Shown in pieces: positions 1 through 11,610 of a stretch of DNA of 64,000 nt (the stretch's first letter is position 1; every line of letters begins with the position of its first letter). The notes under the pieces are model-generated. The model worked only from the letters and a program-made list of their open reading frames with translations, searched no databases and was not told the DNA's origin. The position numbers and the translations under genes are program-made. The stretch is from Epithemia pelagica. Its lineage: Eukaryota > Bacillariophyta > Bacillariophyceae > Surirellales > Surirellaceae. Location of the stretch: contig OX337239.1 of assembly GCA_946965045.2 (NCBI GenBank), positions 1,922,001 to 1,986,000 on the forward strand, in the 5' to 3' direction.

Positions 1-609
1 TTTTATGCTGTGTCTTTCGCTTTGTCCTTGAGAGGGCCGGAAGGGCTGCTCCTTGATTTAGGAGCCATGACTCGATATGCGGATCTTTACAAGGACCGGG
101 ATTGCGTGGTGGTTTGTCTTTGGGGCCAATTCAAAGGCGAGCATTCTGAACGGGCTCATCTCCTCCCCTGCTGCAATGTAACAGGGAGTGGAATCAAAGT
201 TCGCCAATGGTTGAACAGAGCAATGGTCTTGTCTCGGGACATTGGACGAACGACCGGGCCGTTGATGATGGATCGAAAGGGTGTACCCATCGCGCCACGA
301 ATGCTGGATGACATCCTGCATCGACATTTGTGCAAACTTTTCGACAACGATAAAAACCTTTTTCCTCTGACTGCCATCAAAGGGGAAGAGGACATCGTCA
401 CAAAATACTTTGTGTTCCGATCTTTCAGACGGGGTTCGAATACAAGAGCAAAAGAGGTGGGCGTCGAGCAGCCAGACCTTGAAACTGTCAACCGATGGAG
501 AATAAAGGAGAGAGCAGGAGCCAATAAACCAGGCAGGGCCATTGACCACATGTATGCAGACCTGTCGATGCTTGTGGGGCCGTTTCTCCGGTACAGTTCT
601 GCAATGTGA
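1..609 (+). CDS. Tyrosine-recombinase-like protein, C-terminal part (open at left edge)
   Basis: The frame is open through base 1 and ends at the TGA at 607-609, giving at least 203 residues of a larger protein; the true start is outside the window. Near the C-terminus it carries SFRRGSNTRA, then TVNRWR, then DHMYADL. This matches the order of the second catalytic Arg and the nucleophilic Tyr in tyrosine recombinases, although the canonical HxxR His is not evident. The upstream segments SLRGPEG and VTGSGIKVR resemble repetitive diatom genome proteins that I recall but cannot verify here. Position just before a split direct repeat supports a mobile-element recombinase. It could also be a free-standing recombinase-like or Crypton-type protein. 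Confidence 0.5.
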   Translation, partial: FYAVSFALSLRGPEGLLLDLGAMTRYADLYKDRDCVVVCLWGQFKGEHSERAHLLPCCNVTGSGIKVRQWLNRAMVLSRDIGRTTGPLMMDRKGVPIAPRMLDDILHRHLCKLFDNDKNLFPLTAIKGEEDIVTKYFVFRSFRRGSNTRAKEVGVEQPDLETVNRWRIKERAGANKPGRAIDHMYADLSMLVGPFLRYSSAM

Positions 610-635
610 CGACCAAACCAAGATTCTCGGTGGAG

Positions 636-1061
636 GGGGTTTCTGGAACTGGCAAGTTGCGTTGAGGCTGACATGGCAAGGCCTCTTCGCTTCTTGTCCA
701 TTAGAGAGAGAGTTTGAGCCGATTGCGTCCCCTGTCCGTTTCCGCCTTTGCGATTGCATGGTGCAACCTGATCGCGTTGGTGGGCCACAAGCGGATCCAA
801 CAGGAGTCTTGATTTGGGTCTTTCTTTTTGTTCTTTTGGGCCGGTTCCCCTGTCTGAGCATTATGCCAGATCGGACCCTGAGTGGTGAAGGATTACCCTT
901 CCCCCCACGACACAACCTAAACTAGTGTTTACGGTTGCGAGAATCTAATGAGATAAGTTTATGATTTGATTCTGCTGTTTGTCTTTGTGTTTGCGCGAGA
1001 GAAAGGGATCCTGAGGTTGGATGGCGACATGGTGGGTGCTGAGCAGGGTTTGCGAGTGCCC
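636..1061 (+). repeat. Direct repeat copy 1 (candidate B1)
   Basis: The 426-bp segment starts with GGGGTTTCTGG and ends with GCGAGTGCCC. It recurs at 1594-2019 with a constant offset of 958 and no difference that I found by eye. Identity stops abruptly at both ends. Long antisense ORFs run through both copies but look like by-products of composition. Confidence 0.9.
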
Positions 1062-1593
1062 TCAATGTACACCCAAGTTAAGATGGGACCAAGGAACATG
1101 GTCAGGCCACGTCATGAAGTCTGAGCATTGGCGTTGGAGTGCAAGTCGGGCAGTCCACCCAAAAGAAGAGCCGGCCTCGCTGTCACACAAAGAATGAGGC
1201 AGAACGGGCGTGCAACTCGGAAGAGGAAATTCTAAAAAGAACATGTGCATCCCATCTACTGCGACAAAGCCTCTTCCATTCCATATCTCAAAGTGGACTG
1301 CCTCCAAATAGAGGATCGTCCGATTCAAGAGGCATGGGCACTCTTGAATCAAACAACAATGCGCCAACAATGGATCCCTAATGGAGCGCGACATGCGATC
1401 CATGACAAACAAGCAAAGACGCAGCAAACAAAACAAGAGGGACACGGAGAGCTCACTCTTTGGGTTTTCTACGGTTCGTCGGCGAAGGTCTGATCCCCTT
1501 TGGCGCCGTTCTTGATTTCTAAAGAGTTGAAACTCCAACTTTCGTGGGTACGGATAGTACCCATTTCTTCTTTTTTCCCTCCCTTCCCACCCT
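1062..1593 (+). other. Unique spacer between the direct repeats (candidate A2)
   Basis: This 532-bp stretch has no convincing gene; short ORFs on both strands lack recognisable motifs. Under the split-direct-repeat model it should recur at the element's 5' end, left of the window. Confidence 0.4.
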
Positions 1594-2019
1594 GGGGTTT
1601 CTGGAACTGGCAAGTTGCGTTGAGGCTGACATGGCAAGGCCTCTTCGCTTCTTGTCCATTAGAGAGAGAGTTTGAGCCGATTGCGTCCCCTGTCCGTTTC
1701 CGCCTTTGCGATTGCATGGTGCAACCTGATCGCGTTGGTGGGCCACAAGCGGATCCAACAGGAGTCTTGATTTGGGTCTTTCTTTTTGTTCTTTTGGGCC
1801 GGTTCCCCTGTCTGAGCATTATGCCAGATCGGACCCTGAGTGGTGAAGGATTACCCTTCCCCCCACGACACAACCTAAACTAGTGTTTACGGTTGCGAGA
1901 ATCTAATGAGATAAGTTTATGATTTGATTCTGCTGTTTGTCTTTGTGTTTGCGCGAGAGAAAGGGATCCTGAGGTTGGATGGCGACATGGTGGGTGCTGA
2001 GCAGGGTTTGCGAGTGCCC
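1594..2019 (+). repeat. Direct repeat copy 2 (candidate B2)
   Basis: Second identical copy of the 426-bp repeat. Its right boundary, after GCGAGTGCCC, would be the 3' end of the element. No target-site duplication can be assessed because the left end is missing. Confidence 0.9.
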
Positions 2020-2639
2020 CCACATTCCTCACGTTCCGAGCTTTCTATCGCTCTGCCTGACATTATATTTATATGGGGGTCAATCAAAGAGGAGAAACAA
2101 GAGATCCAGTATGATGGGTAATATCATTAGGGTTAATGTTTTGCTTTGAAGCACGGTCTTTTCCCTGACTGGAATTGTGCGACCAAACCTCGTCTACAAC
2201 CCCGATGTAAAAAATTGATATACTATCAATTTAATTGTACTTAGTGAGTGGAATCTTAAGAAAAATTATCCAAAATTGCCTAGTCATGTCCCCCCATGGT
2301 CGTTTCAGTAACATTCCGGGGGGACAGGACTCCGCAAATTACGGTAGCTAGATGGCCTCTATTCTAGCTATTGTAGAGAGTAGAGTAGGTAGACTGAGAA
2401 TCAAAAATGTTTGTTTCCCGAGTAGCACATTCCGATCGCGGAAACATTGCTGGACAATGACAAACGTGGACGCATGAAACAAGCAACAAGAGATGCGGAC
2501 GAGATCTTTTCGAGACACGCGAGCAACCATCCATTGCAACACATCAACTTGCAGCTCACACACGCCACGAGGACGTTCACAGTTCACACCTAGTGTCAAA
2601 CAAACATAGAGGTCTATCCTGTCGCCACCAAAGAAAATC
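2020..2639. other. Intergenic region upstream of LeuRS
   Basis: I see no gene here. AT-rich DNA around 2200-2280 precedes the LeuRS start and may include its promoter. The string GCGACCAAACC near 2178 resembles sequence at 609-619, just before direct repeat copy 1. Confidence 0.4.
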
Positions 2640-5600
2640 ATGTCTGCATTGGACAACAAGGAGTCGGCAAATGCCACTGGTGCAAGTGGTGGGAAGAGTA
2701 CGGCAAAGCGTGATGCTTTGCGCACCAACGAACTCCGAGTACAAAAAATGTGGGAGGAACAAGGCGCATTTGAAGCGGACCCCGATACCAGCAAGGAGCC
2801 ATTTATGGTCACGTTTCCGTATCCTTATTCCAATGGAAATTTGCACATTGGTCATGCGTTTTCCTTGACAAAAGCCGTATTTCGAGCGCAGTTTGAACGT
2901 CACATGGGCAAGAATGTGCTTTTCCCTTTTGCATTTCATTGCACCGGCATGCCAATTCAAGCAGTGAGTGCAACGAAATGTTTGTTTCTGGGTGCCAGCG
3001 ATATTTAAAGTGGCATTAAATAAGTGTCAGCCGCTTTTCGTTCTCACCGTTTTTAAAATCTGTAGGCTGCTAATAAGCTGAAAACAGAGATTGAGACATA
3101 TGGTTGTCCACCAAAATTTCCCGAAGATGATCCTGAAGTAAGAGCGAAGATGGAGGCGGAGATGTTGGCAGCTGCGGAAGAAGCTGCAAAGAAGCAAGCA
3201 GCAGGTGATAAGAAGGCCAAGGGCGGTAAAACGAAGCTGGTCCAAAAGACTGGGACCGGTATTGTAAGGCAATGGAATATTCTCAAGAAAATGGTCGCAG
3301 AGGATGAAATTCCCTCGTTTCAAGACGCCCTTCATTGGCTGTCTTATTTTCCTCCGATTGGTGTCGATCATTTGAAAGACTTTGGAGCTGGTGTCGATTG
3401 GAGAAGATCCTTCATCACGACGTATGTGAACCCTTACTATGATGCTTTTATTCGTTGGCAATTTGAAGTCCTGAAGGAGAAAGAGAGAGTTTTGTTCGGT
3501 AAACGTAACAACGTGTACTCGTTGGTAGATGGACAAGTCTGCGCCGATCACGATAGGTCCGAAGGTGAGGGGGTTGGTCCGCAAGAGTATGTCTTGATCA
3601 AGTTGCAGGTGCTCCCTCCGGACCATGGACAAGAGCGCCATGTCAAGATGCAAAAGTTGTTGGATGAAAAGGCGGGTGGTCGACCAGTCTATCTTGTTCC
3701 AGCCACTTTGCGGCCTGAAACCATGTATGGTCAAACCAATTGCTTTGTGTTGCCGGAAGGAGAATACGGTGCGTATGTCATTGACGCTACGAATGAAGTT
3801 TTTATTATGAGTGATCGCTCCGCTCGTGGCTTGTCGTGTCAAGTCTTGAAAGGCAATGACTACTTTACCGAGGAATTTGGTAAAATCGAATGTCTTGAAA
3901 CTTTTACGGGTAATGAACTTCTGGGGTTGCCTCTAAAAGCTCCGTTGGCCACTTATGAAAAGGTTTACACGCTGCCCTTGTTGACCATCAGTATGAATAA
4001 AGGAACGGGAGTCGTAACCTCAGTTCCTAGTGATGCACCGGATGACTATGTTTCCCTGAAGGCCTTGCAAGATAAGCCCGACTTTCGCGCCAAATATGAC
4101 ATTACGGACGATATGGTGATGCCATTTCAAGTCGTTCCCATTATCTCAATCGAAGGCTATGGAGAAGCTTCTGCTGTCTTTATGTGTGAAAAGCTCAAAA
4201 TCAAGTCACCAAATGACAAGGCGAAATTGACGGAGGCAAAAGACGAAACGTACTTGAAAGGATTCACAATCGGTGTCATGTCCTATGGTCCACACAATGG
4301 TAAAAAAGTCAGCGAGGCCAAACCAATCATCAAACAAGAGATGATCGACGCTGGACAGGCGTGTTTGTACTTTGAACCAGAGTCTAAGGTTGTTTCGCGT
4401 ACCAATGACGAGTGCGTAGTTGGTAAGTTCGACTAACTAGATCTTCGATGTCCTTGAGAAGTTCGTGAAATCTAACCACTGCTCCCTTTCCCTTGTCAAA
4501 CTTTCTTGATACAGCCGCCACTGACCAATGGTATTTGGCTTACGGGGAAGAATCATGGTCACGTGCTGTAAGAACCCATGTAATGGAAAGTGGTAACTTT
4601 GATGCGTATGATCCCAATGCCTTGGGAAGATATGAATACACTATTGGGTGGTTAAAAGAATGGGCCTGCACCCGTCAGTTTGGACTTGGAACCTTTTTAC
4701 CATGGGATACCGCATGGGTAATTGAAAGTTTGTCGGACAGTACCATCTATATGGCATACTATACCATTTCCCACATTTTGCAAGGGCCAGATAATTTAAA
4801 AGGTGACAAGTCGAAATCACCAGGGCAGATTGATCCTGCTGACTTGACAAAGGACGTGTTCAACTACATTTATCGAAAGGGATTCTCGGTTCCCTCTGAC
4901 TGTAAGATCCCTGTTGAAACCCTTAACCGGATGCGGGACGAGTTTCGATACTGGTACCCCATGACATTGCGAGTGAGTGCGAAGGATTTGATCCCCAATC
5001 ACTTGACGATGGCGTTGTTCAATCACGCTGCTATTTGGGAAGATGAACCTGAACTATGGCCGCGTGGATATTACTGCAATGGACACGTCTTGGTCGATGC
5101 TGAGAAGATGAGTAAATCAAAGGGAAACTTCCTGATTATGAAGGAAACCTGTGACAAGTACGGAACTGATGCTACTCGGTTTGCATGTGCCGATGCCGGT
5201 GATTCTCTGGATGATGCAAATTTCAGTCGTGAACAAGCCGATTCTGCTGTGTTGACGCTGGTTACCGAAGAAGCTTGGATTAGCGAAACTGTTGCTGCGA
5301 TGGAACAGATGCGAGACGGCGAAGACATGAATGTGATGGACAAGATTTTGATGAACGAAGTCAATCGTTATATTGATGGTGCAAAAAAGAATTTTGCCTC
5401 GATGCAGTTCAAGACTGGTATCAAGTTGGGTTGGTTTGAGATGTTGAATGCCCGGAACGAGTACAGAGCGTGGTTAGTTGCCAGTGACATTCCTATGCAC
5501 AAGAAAGTCATTCGACGCTGGATGGAGGCTATTGTTATTATCATTTGCCCTGTTTGTCCTCACTGGTCTGAAAAGATTTGGACTAACATTCTTGGTAATG

Positions 5601-6145
5601 AGGGATTGGCAGTCAAAGCTCCGTGGCCCAAACAAGAACCAGAAGATAAGATTTTGACTCGAAAAGCCATTTTCTTAAGAAGCGCCCTGAAGGGGTTCCG
5701 TGCTCAAGCAGGGAAGGCGAAAAAAGGTTGGAAAACAGTCTCCATTGTCGTTTCGGACACTTACCCACAATGGAAAGTTGATGTTTTGACGTGGCTTCAA
5801 TCCCAGTACAAGGATGGCGAGTTCTCAACTACGATAATGAAAGATATGAAGAACTGGACTGGGCAACATTTCACAGACAAGAAGCAGATCAAGTTCGCTA
5901 TGCAGTTCGGCAATTTTACCATGACTGAAGTCAAAGATGTGGGTGGAGCTGCAATGGATGTTCAAGTGCCCTTTGACCAACAAGAAATTCTGGCTCAAAA
6001 TGTGAAATACATCAAATCCCAGTTGAGCAATGTGAGTGACATAGATATCATTAAGGCAGGAGGCGATGATGCTGCGTCGAAGGAACTTCCCGACAGGATT
6101 GTCGAAAATGTTACACCGGGAAAACCGTCGCTGTGGTTTCGGTAG
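2640..6145 (+). CDS. Cytosolic leucyl-tRNA synthetase
   Basis: Charges tRNA-Leu with leucine for cytosolic translation. My model has exons 2640-2963, 3066-4422 and 4515-6145, with introns of 102 and 92 bp (GTGAGT...TAG and GTAAGT...CAG), giving 1103 aa, the usual size for archaeal/eukaryotic-type LeuRS. The class Ia signature HIGH is at residues 69-72 and KMSKS at about 758-762. Between them lies the CP1 editing region, with [12 protein letters not shown] and the segment [10 protein letters not shown]. The second junction restores [13 protein letters not shown], conserved in the family. The ATG at 2640 begins a short Ser/Ala-rich leader with no obvious targeting signal, so the cytosol is inferred. 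Other residues also fit LeuRS rather than ValRS or IleRS. Confidence 0.95.
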
Positions 6146-6499
6146 GCTTTAAACTTGGGTACTTGTTTCAATAACAACCTTCGACGCATGTAGCGCAGTA
6201 GAGTTAATACTTAAAGGACTTCAATGGAAGAGACTTAAAATATGGCGGTGTTGATTGGGATAGACGATATCCAAAGTCTGCTTTGCTAGAGAGATCGGAG
6301 ATGTAGGTGTAGGTAGTTGTACGTCGGGCAGCGGGCAGACGGGCCGCGTTGAAAGGTGTCAGCTTGTCTGTGGATATATGAATGGGTGAAGATGCCCGAC
6401 GAAACCGGCCGCAGATCCTTTTGGACGGCGAGCGGTCGCTCTATTGTGGACTTGTCTCGCTCTGTTGCATTCTAGAGACATTCAACGAAAGCAACAACA
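6146..6499. other. Intergenic region between LeuRS and proteasome gene
   Basis: This 354-bp spacer holds the LeuRS 3' end and the promoter side of the proteasome gene. No further gene or clear motif was seen. Confidence 0.4.
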
Positions 6500-7434
6500 A
6501 TGGTGGGCCATGAATCGAAACCAGCTTTCTTGCCGCTGATTGCGAACAGCGAAGGACCCTTGTATGCCACTAGTAGCATCGTTTCTAGTGGTCGACGAGA
6601 GCAACAGGACAATCACCATGCTGCTTCTTTTCACCCTGGCGTTCATGCGCCAAAGGAGCATCGTTTCTCGCCGTACGAGTTCAATGGAGGCACAGTGGTG
6701 GCAGTAGCCGGAGAAGATTATGTGGTTATGGCTGGTGATACACGATTGTCCGCTGGATTCGATATTTTGTCACGGGATACCACCAAACTCCACACGCTCA
6801 CACCCAAATGCATTTTGGCCAGTGCTGGATGCAAAACTGATGTGGAACAATTACGTTCCGTTCTCGATATTTACTTGAAGGTACATACTCGTTCGAGTGC
6901 ATGTTGGCATGTGGTTGTTCATCACAAAGAATAATGTTGAACGATTTCCTCGCAGCATCGCCGATCAAATCTCATGTCTTTTTTTGTGTTTGCTTGATTG
7001 TTGACATTTCGTAGATGTATGAACACAATCACCATAAGACAATGGGCACTGTATCTGTGGCTCGATTTCTTTCTACGACGTTGTATCGAAAGCGATTCTT
7101 TCCCTACTATGCGTTTAATGTGTTTGGTGGTTTGGATGCCGAAGGCAAGGGCGCAGTGTATGGGTACGATGCCATTGGAAGTTATGAACGTACACAAGTT
7201 ACAGCAAGTGGATCTGGACAGGCCTACATCATCCCATTTTTGGACAATCTTATTGCAAATCGCAACCGATTGCAAGAGAAGCCAGTCTTACCTGCAGCCG
7301 AAGTGGTGGAGCTCATCAAGGATGCGTTTGTGAGTTGTGGAGAACGCGATATCTACACAGGTGACAAGGTGGAAATATCAGTCATTACTGCCAGTGGAAT
7401 CGACACAACTTATTTCAATCTCAAAGCAGATTAA
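6500..7434 (+). CDS. 20S proteasome subunit beta-6 (PSMB1 type)
   Basis: Structural, non-catalytic beta subunit of the 20S proteasome. Exons 6500-6880 and 7015-7434 are joined across a 134-bp intron (GTACAT...GTAG, phase 0), giving 266 aa. After an N-terminal extension of about 50 residues comes FSPYEFNGGTVVAVAGEDY, then DTRLSAGFDI, KMYEHNHHKTM, RFFPYYAFNVFGGLD, GKGAVYGYDAIGSYE and ERDIYTGDKVEIS. These match the beta-6/PSMB1 family throughout. Beta-6 lacks the catalytic N-terminal Thr of active subunits, consistent with the sequence here. The ATG at 6500 opens the frame and follows a short gene-free leader. Confidence 0.95.
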
Positions 7435-7853
7435 ATGTGGGGCGTCGCGACAGATGAACGATGGATATCTTGCAATACGGAAGGCCATCGTTCTTTTAAC
7501 CAATAGCTGACTGCTGGTACAAATCCTTATTTACGCTCCATATCGTACGAGCCCTACCTACCTACGGATAGGCAGTCACCCCCAACAGGTTGTAATTCGC
7601 TGTCCTCATGATTTTGGAACTACGTTTAATTCTTAGGACTTGCATACCCAAACCAACCACGTCTCAGTTTCGTGGGCATTGGTTTATGGTGCCCGTTGTC
7701 GATGCAACACTTGATCAACAGTGAGTTGTATACTGTTATCGTATATTAGCCACAGACGCTTACCCTGAGAATGACAAACAGAAAGAGTTGCAATGTTTCT
7801 TGGACCCGGTTCAACGATTTTCTTGTGGTTAGGGGCACTCAGGAACCAAGAGC
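7435..7853. other. Convergent intergenic spacer
   Basis: This 419-bp spacer separates the 3' ends of the proteasome gene and the minus-strand membrane protein gene. Nothing was recognised in it. Confidence 0.4.
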
Positions 7854-9500
7854 TCAGATCTCCGTGGTACTGGCATTACTTTTACTTTCCGCTGAGCACT
7901 GTCTCACTCTATGTTTGCGGTAGCACTTGGTTCCTGAAAGGAGTGCTGCCAATTTGCCAAACCCTCCTCTATCGAACGACAAACATTTGGCGCCCGCCAA
8001 CAAGTACAGGTCCACAAATATACTATTGTAAGCTGGAGCAGAGTGATTCCGAGCAGATGGGGAGTGAAAGGGATGGATTCCTTTGTTGATCTTTTGTCCG
8101 TCGAGGAAGTTTCCTTTTGTGGGAGTCAAGAAATCTCGTCCTCTGTCCAAATGCAGGGGAGGATTTTCGGACGTGCCATTAGCACTCAGAGGAGATACGA
8201 CAACGGTTGAAGAATTGCTGTACTGTCGTCCATACTCCAATGCCAAGATAGAAGCGTCAATGGAATCCGACGCAAAGAAGATGACTCGATCCGGCGACGT
8301 CTTTCCTAGCAATTGTGTACACGCAAGAGCATTGGCCACAGCACGGGAGATATTGCCAGTGTCGTTGGTTGCTGTATAGAGTATGCGGGCATGGGTAGCA
8401 TCGTAGGAGAACCGTGGGAAATTGTCCCAAAATTGCTCCAGCTCATTTCGAATAGAAGCTGTAGGTCTGTCGAAAAAGAGCTTCCAGACGGATGCAAATA
8501 TGGATTCCATACTGGGATCCTCAAGGTTCACTTTATGCGAATCGTAGTACAATTGACCTTCGTGATAGGCTTGAAAGCGTGAATCCAAAACTTGTTTGGG
8601 GAAGGATGTGAGTTTTCGATTGTCCTGTACATCCTGTACACGCGTCAAGGCCGGAAGCAGACCAAATTCTAAGCCACCCTCAAGCATGTACCACGGCACC
8701 GTCCAATTCAGTGGTCCAGGTTCCAGAAAGGTCTCGAGGGGTGCAGGGCGTTCCCAATAAATGAGAATCAGTCGCCGTGTCATGGCTGCTACCTGTAGCA
8801 AGAAAGGCAATGCACGGACTTTCGAAAAACGAAGCAGCAGCAGCAGAAACGATTCATGACAAAACATCGCATTTCAGCGTGAGCACAATGACAGATTCGC
8901 ACATTTAGTCTATAAGCAAAAGAAAGACGTACGTCGATCTGCGAGGCCACCACAAGATTCATCTCGATTCAAACATCTCAAAATAAGGTAATTGTACTTT
9001 CTCCAAGCGGTTGCATTCTGTTCCATTTCCTTTCGACACGATCGATGCCATGCAGTGTAGTCCAAGATCCACGTCGGAAGCTCAGAGTCTTGTTGATACT
9101 GCATTGAACGTGATATTGCCAAGTCTTGAATTTCCTTCTCCGATGAGTTCGAAACAAGGTCGTGAAACAGAGCGTTTGGCTCCACAATCATGGTCATCAT
9201 GGATCGCGTCGACGTAAATTGAGACATGACGGCCGAAAAGACGAACATCATGATGACATTCATCGAAAGGGTAATGGCCAACGTGAGCACAAGCATGGAC
9301 CGGAGATCCCTTCGTTGTCCATGATGGCGTCGCAAAAATCCAAACGAAACGAGGGATCTTGACCTAGGTGGTGGCGGAGGAGGAAGAAACACATGCCTTA
9401 GGGAGTACGCGAGCTTCTTTCTTTTTTGTGGCGACGAAGGCAATGATGAAATTTGACTTTGCGAATCACCATGTTTCTCCGTCCAGCTTGGCGGAATCAT
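7854..9500 (-). CDS. Type II membrane protein, glycosyltransferase-like (unconfirmed)
   Basis: My model runs from the ATG at 9500 through exon 9500-8933, intron 8932-8786 (GTACGT...GCAG, 147 bp, phase 1) and exon 8785-7854, giving 499 aa. A short Pro-rich, basic N-terminus precedes one membrane segment at about residues 69-92, and the rest would be lumenal, with several N-x-S/T sites. The C-terminal segment FVDLYLLAGAKCLSFDRGGFGKLA recalls the nucleotide-sugar-binding end of fucosyltransferase-like Golgi enzymes. That resemblance and the topology suggest a glycosyltransferase, but no catalytic motif is certain. The frame is open up to a GTG at 9569 with a stop just beyond, so an upstream coding exon is possible. 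Confidence 0.55.
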
Positions 9501-10077
9501 GCTACGTGTCGCTCGGAAAGAGCTGCGAATTGATGCCTCAAGGTCAAGGAGCAGGAGAGGGTCCAGCACGTTGTGAACTCAAGGCTCAAGGAGAAGAGCA
9601 TCTGAAGACTCCACCTCGAACCTCGACAAAAGCGCAACACAACAAACAAATGAAAATCAGTGCCCGCGACCGTGTCACCGCGCTTGGATGTCCCGGCATG
9701 GGCGCCATGATGCACGCCGACCTCTCCTCCTCCTCTCTCATCTCAATCTCGAGGATGAATCCCCCTCACATTTTCAGTTTTCAATTTCGTGAAGAGACAC
9801 ACTCGAACAAATTGTCGCATGCTTTCACAGCTCTCAGCCATGCAAACGGACCATCTACTAGGAAGAAGATGAACTCGTATGTAGGGCTTCGCCACGACCC
9901 ATGTTATACAAGCTCTCATTCGTCACCTTTATTAAAACTAAGCACGTAACTGATGAATTAGCTCTACCTAAACCACGCATGAGTTGTGGACCTGTGGATA
10001 ATTTTTAAGCAAGGCTTGGCTTTTACAACATTCTTGATCTCAAGAGTGACTCGCGTCTTCGTTCTCATGCTTGACTC
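9501..10077. other. Intergenic region
   Basis: This 577-bp stretch covers the 5' side of the membrane-protein gene and the 3' side of the promoter region of the neighbouring gene. A plus-strand ORF across 9368-9949 overlaps coding sequence antisense and has no recognisable domain, so I do not call it. Confidence 0.4.
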
Positions 10078-10932
10078 TTACTCCTTATTGATGGCAGCCC
10101 ACTGCGCAGCCAAATCGGCCATGGGGTCGGCTGGAGCCGGTGCAGCTGCGGCAGGAGCTGGTGCTGATCCCGCTGGGGTCCATCCGGCCGGAGCACCTGG
10201 ACTAGAACCACCCTGTGGACTCCACTTGGTCACAGAGTACAAATTCTTGGGGCCACTGCCGGTTGAAGCAAAGGAAGGCGTCGCAGGAGCCGCTGGTGCT
10301 GCAGGAGCAGCCGCTGCCTTTGGAGGTGCGCCATCATGGTCGCTGTTCACCGACGCCCATTCGAGTGCCAAATCAGCCATGCTGGGACCAGTGGGAGCGG
10401 CTGGGGCGGCCGGAGGAGGAGGGGGAGGAGCGTCCAATACCGGAGAGGCGGCAGCCGCATTAGCTGAAGCAGGAGGACTCCATTTACCAACCGTTTTGCC
10501 ACTGACAGTCATTGGATGAGATCCTGTACGGGGACTCCACCGAGTGACAGCGTAGCTGTCCTTGATACCACCACTACTCGCTCCTGCAAAGGCGGGTGGA
10601 GACGGAGCGGGAGGCGCCGCCACTGGAGCAGGGGCCGGAGCCATGCCCGATTCGGAATTCATGGCAGCCCATTGCTTGGCCAAATCATCCATGGTGGTAC
10701 CTCCACCGACGGGTGCAGGTGCCGGTGGAGGAGGAGTAGCAACCGCAGCGCCGCCACCTCCTGGTGCCCATGACGAACCAAAGGAAGAACCACCTGTGGC
10801 ACCGTACTGGGGCGTCCATTTTGTGGGACGATACTTGTAGAGCTCGGTAGCGACACGATGGTTTGCACCATCTTGCACAACAAAGGCTTCGCACGACGCG
10901 ACCAAGACCATGAACGAAACCGAGACCTTCAT
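10078..10932 (-). CDS. Secreted or plastid-targeted Pro/Ala-rich protein with three repeats
   Basis: An intronless 284-aa ORF from the ATG at 10932. The N-terminus (MKVSVSFMVLVASCEAF) is a signal peptide with Phe after the predicted cleavage site, resembling the ASAFAP motif for diatom plastid import. The mature part holds three degenerate repeats. Each begins with a Y..T[KR]W[ST]P box, continues through Pro/Ala/Gly linkers and ends with M.DLA..WA..N (TMDDLAKQWAAMNSE, SMADLALEWASVNSD, PMADLAAQWAAINKE). The family is unknown to me. The regular alternation of a Trp-containing box and a short amphipathic helix suggests three equivalent binding modules on a flexible backbone (inference). Confidence 0.75.
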   Translation of the reverse strand: MKVSVSFMVLVASCEAFVVQDGANHRVATELYKYRPTKWTPQYGATGGSSFGSSWAPGGGGAAVATPPPPAPAPVGGGTTMDDLAKQWAAMNSESGMAPAPAPVAAPPAPSPPAFAGASSGGIKDSYAVTRWSPRTGSHPMTVSGKTVGKWSPPASANAAAASPVLDAPPPPPPAAPAAPTGPSMADLALEWASVNSDHDGAPPKAAAAPAAPAAPATPSFASTGSGPKNLYSVTKWSPQGGSSPGAPAGWTPAGSAPAPAAAAPAPADPMADLAAQWAAINKE

Positions 10933-11610
10933 GATGTTTAATACAGACTATTGATTGAGTGAAAGGGAAAGGCGACAATATTGAATTGCTTGGAACGAAA
11001 AAACCGATGAGTTATCCCCGTAACAAAGAAGAATAAGCTTGTCGGCAGTATCTCTCGACGAGTCAACTGGACGACAAAAGGCGATGCTTGATTGAATCTA
11101 TCAGCAACAGCGACAGACACGATGGGCAAACAGGTGTCCGAAAGATCGCTTCAAAGAAGAAGGTACTTCTTGTATTGATTTCAAGAGACAAGAATCGGAT
11201 CGCAAACCCAAATCGATTGTACTCTTCATCCCACATAGGTTGTCACATGACGTACTCCTTTCATAATATGATCTTTGGATGGATGGGAAGCGAAGTGTCA
11301 AAATGAAGATTCGTTCAGTCACGAATACTCGATCTGGCATAGTCCAGTCCTGAAATCGACTTCAACCTACTAGGAGTACTCATTGAGAGTTGAGAGACTT
11401 GAGAGGACTAAATAGCAATGTCTGATATCGGGAAAAGGGAATGGCCGTATATTAATCTATAAAGAACTGATTCTAAATTACAACGTCTTATGCAAGCGAA
11501 CTATGAGCCAAGCGATAAATAATTGTGGGTGGGTTTTGTACCATGGAGAAGAATAAACGAGATGAAAGCGTCTGTGGTCGGGACGTCTGGGCTTCAAGGG
11601 ACCTAACAAA
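10933..11610. other. Intergenic region with CTAGGAGTA motif
   Basis: This 678-bp spacer lies between two minus-strand genes. A CTAGGAGTAC string at 11370-11379 belongs to a motif recurring across intergenic parts of the window. No gene was seen. Confidence 0.4.

Larger units (their letters stand above)
1..2019 (+). mobile_element. 3' portion of a tyrosine-recombinase retroelement (putative, DIRS/Ngaro-like)
   Basis: Seen: a reading frame with tyrosine-recombinase-like features ends at 609. A 426-bp direct repeat (636-1061), a unique 532-bp spacer (1062-1593) and an identical second copy of the repeat (1594-2019) follow. Known: tyrosine-recombinase retroelements of the Ngaro/PAT type have split direct repeats in the order A1, genes, B1, A2, B2. 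Inference: the two copies are B1 and B2 and the spacer is A2. The 5' part, with A1 and any reverse transcriptase, would lie left of the window. A tandem duplication unrelated to the ORF is the main alternative. Confidence 0.5.

Noticed and set aside
58-915. 285-codon minus-strand ORF across the left-edge element, with a shorter copy at 1469-1873
   Set aside because: It lies antisense to the recombinase-like frame and within the direct repeat. Its composition is Arg/Ser/Pro-like and no motif is seen.
9368-9949. 193-codon plus-strand ORF
   Set aside because: It overlaps antisense the 5' exon of the membrane-protein gene and has no domain.
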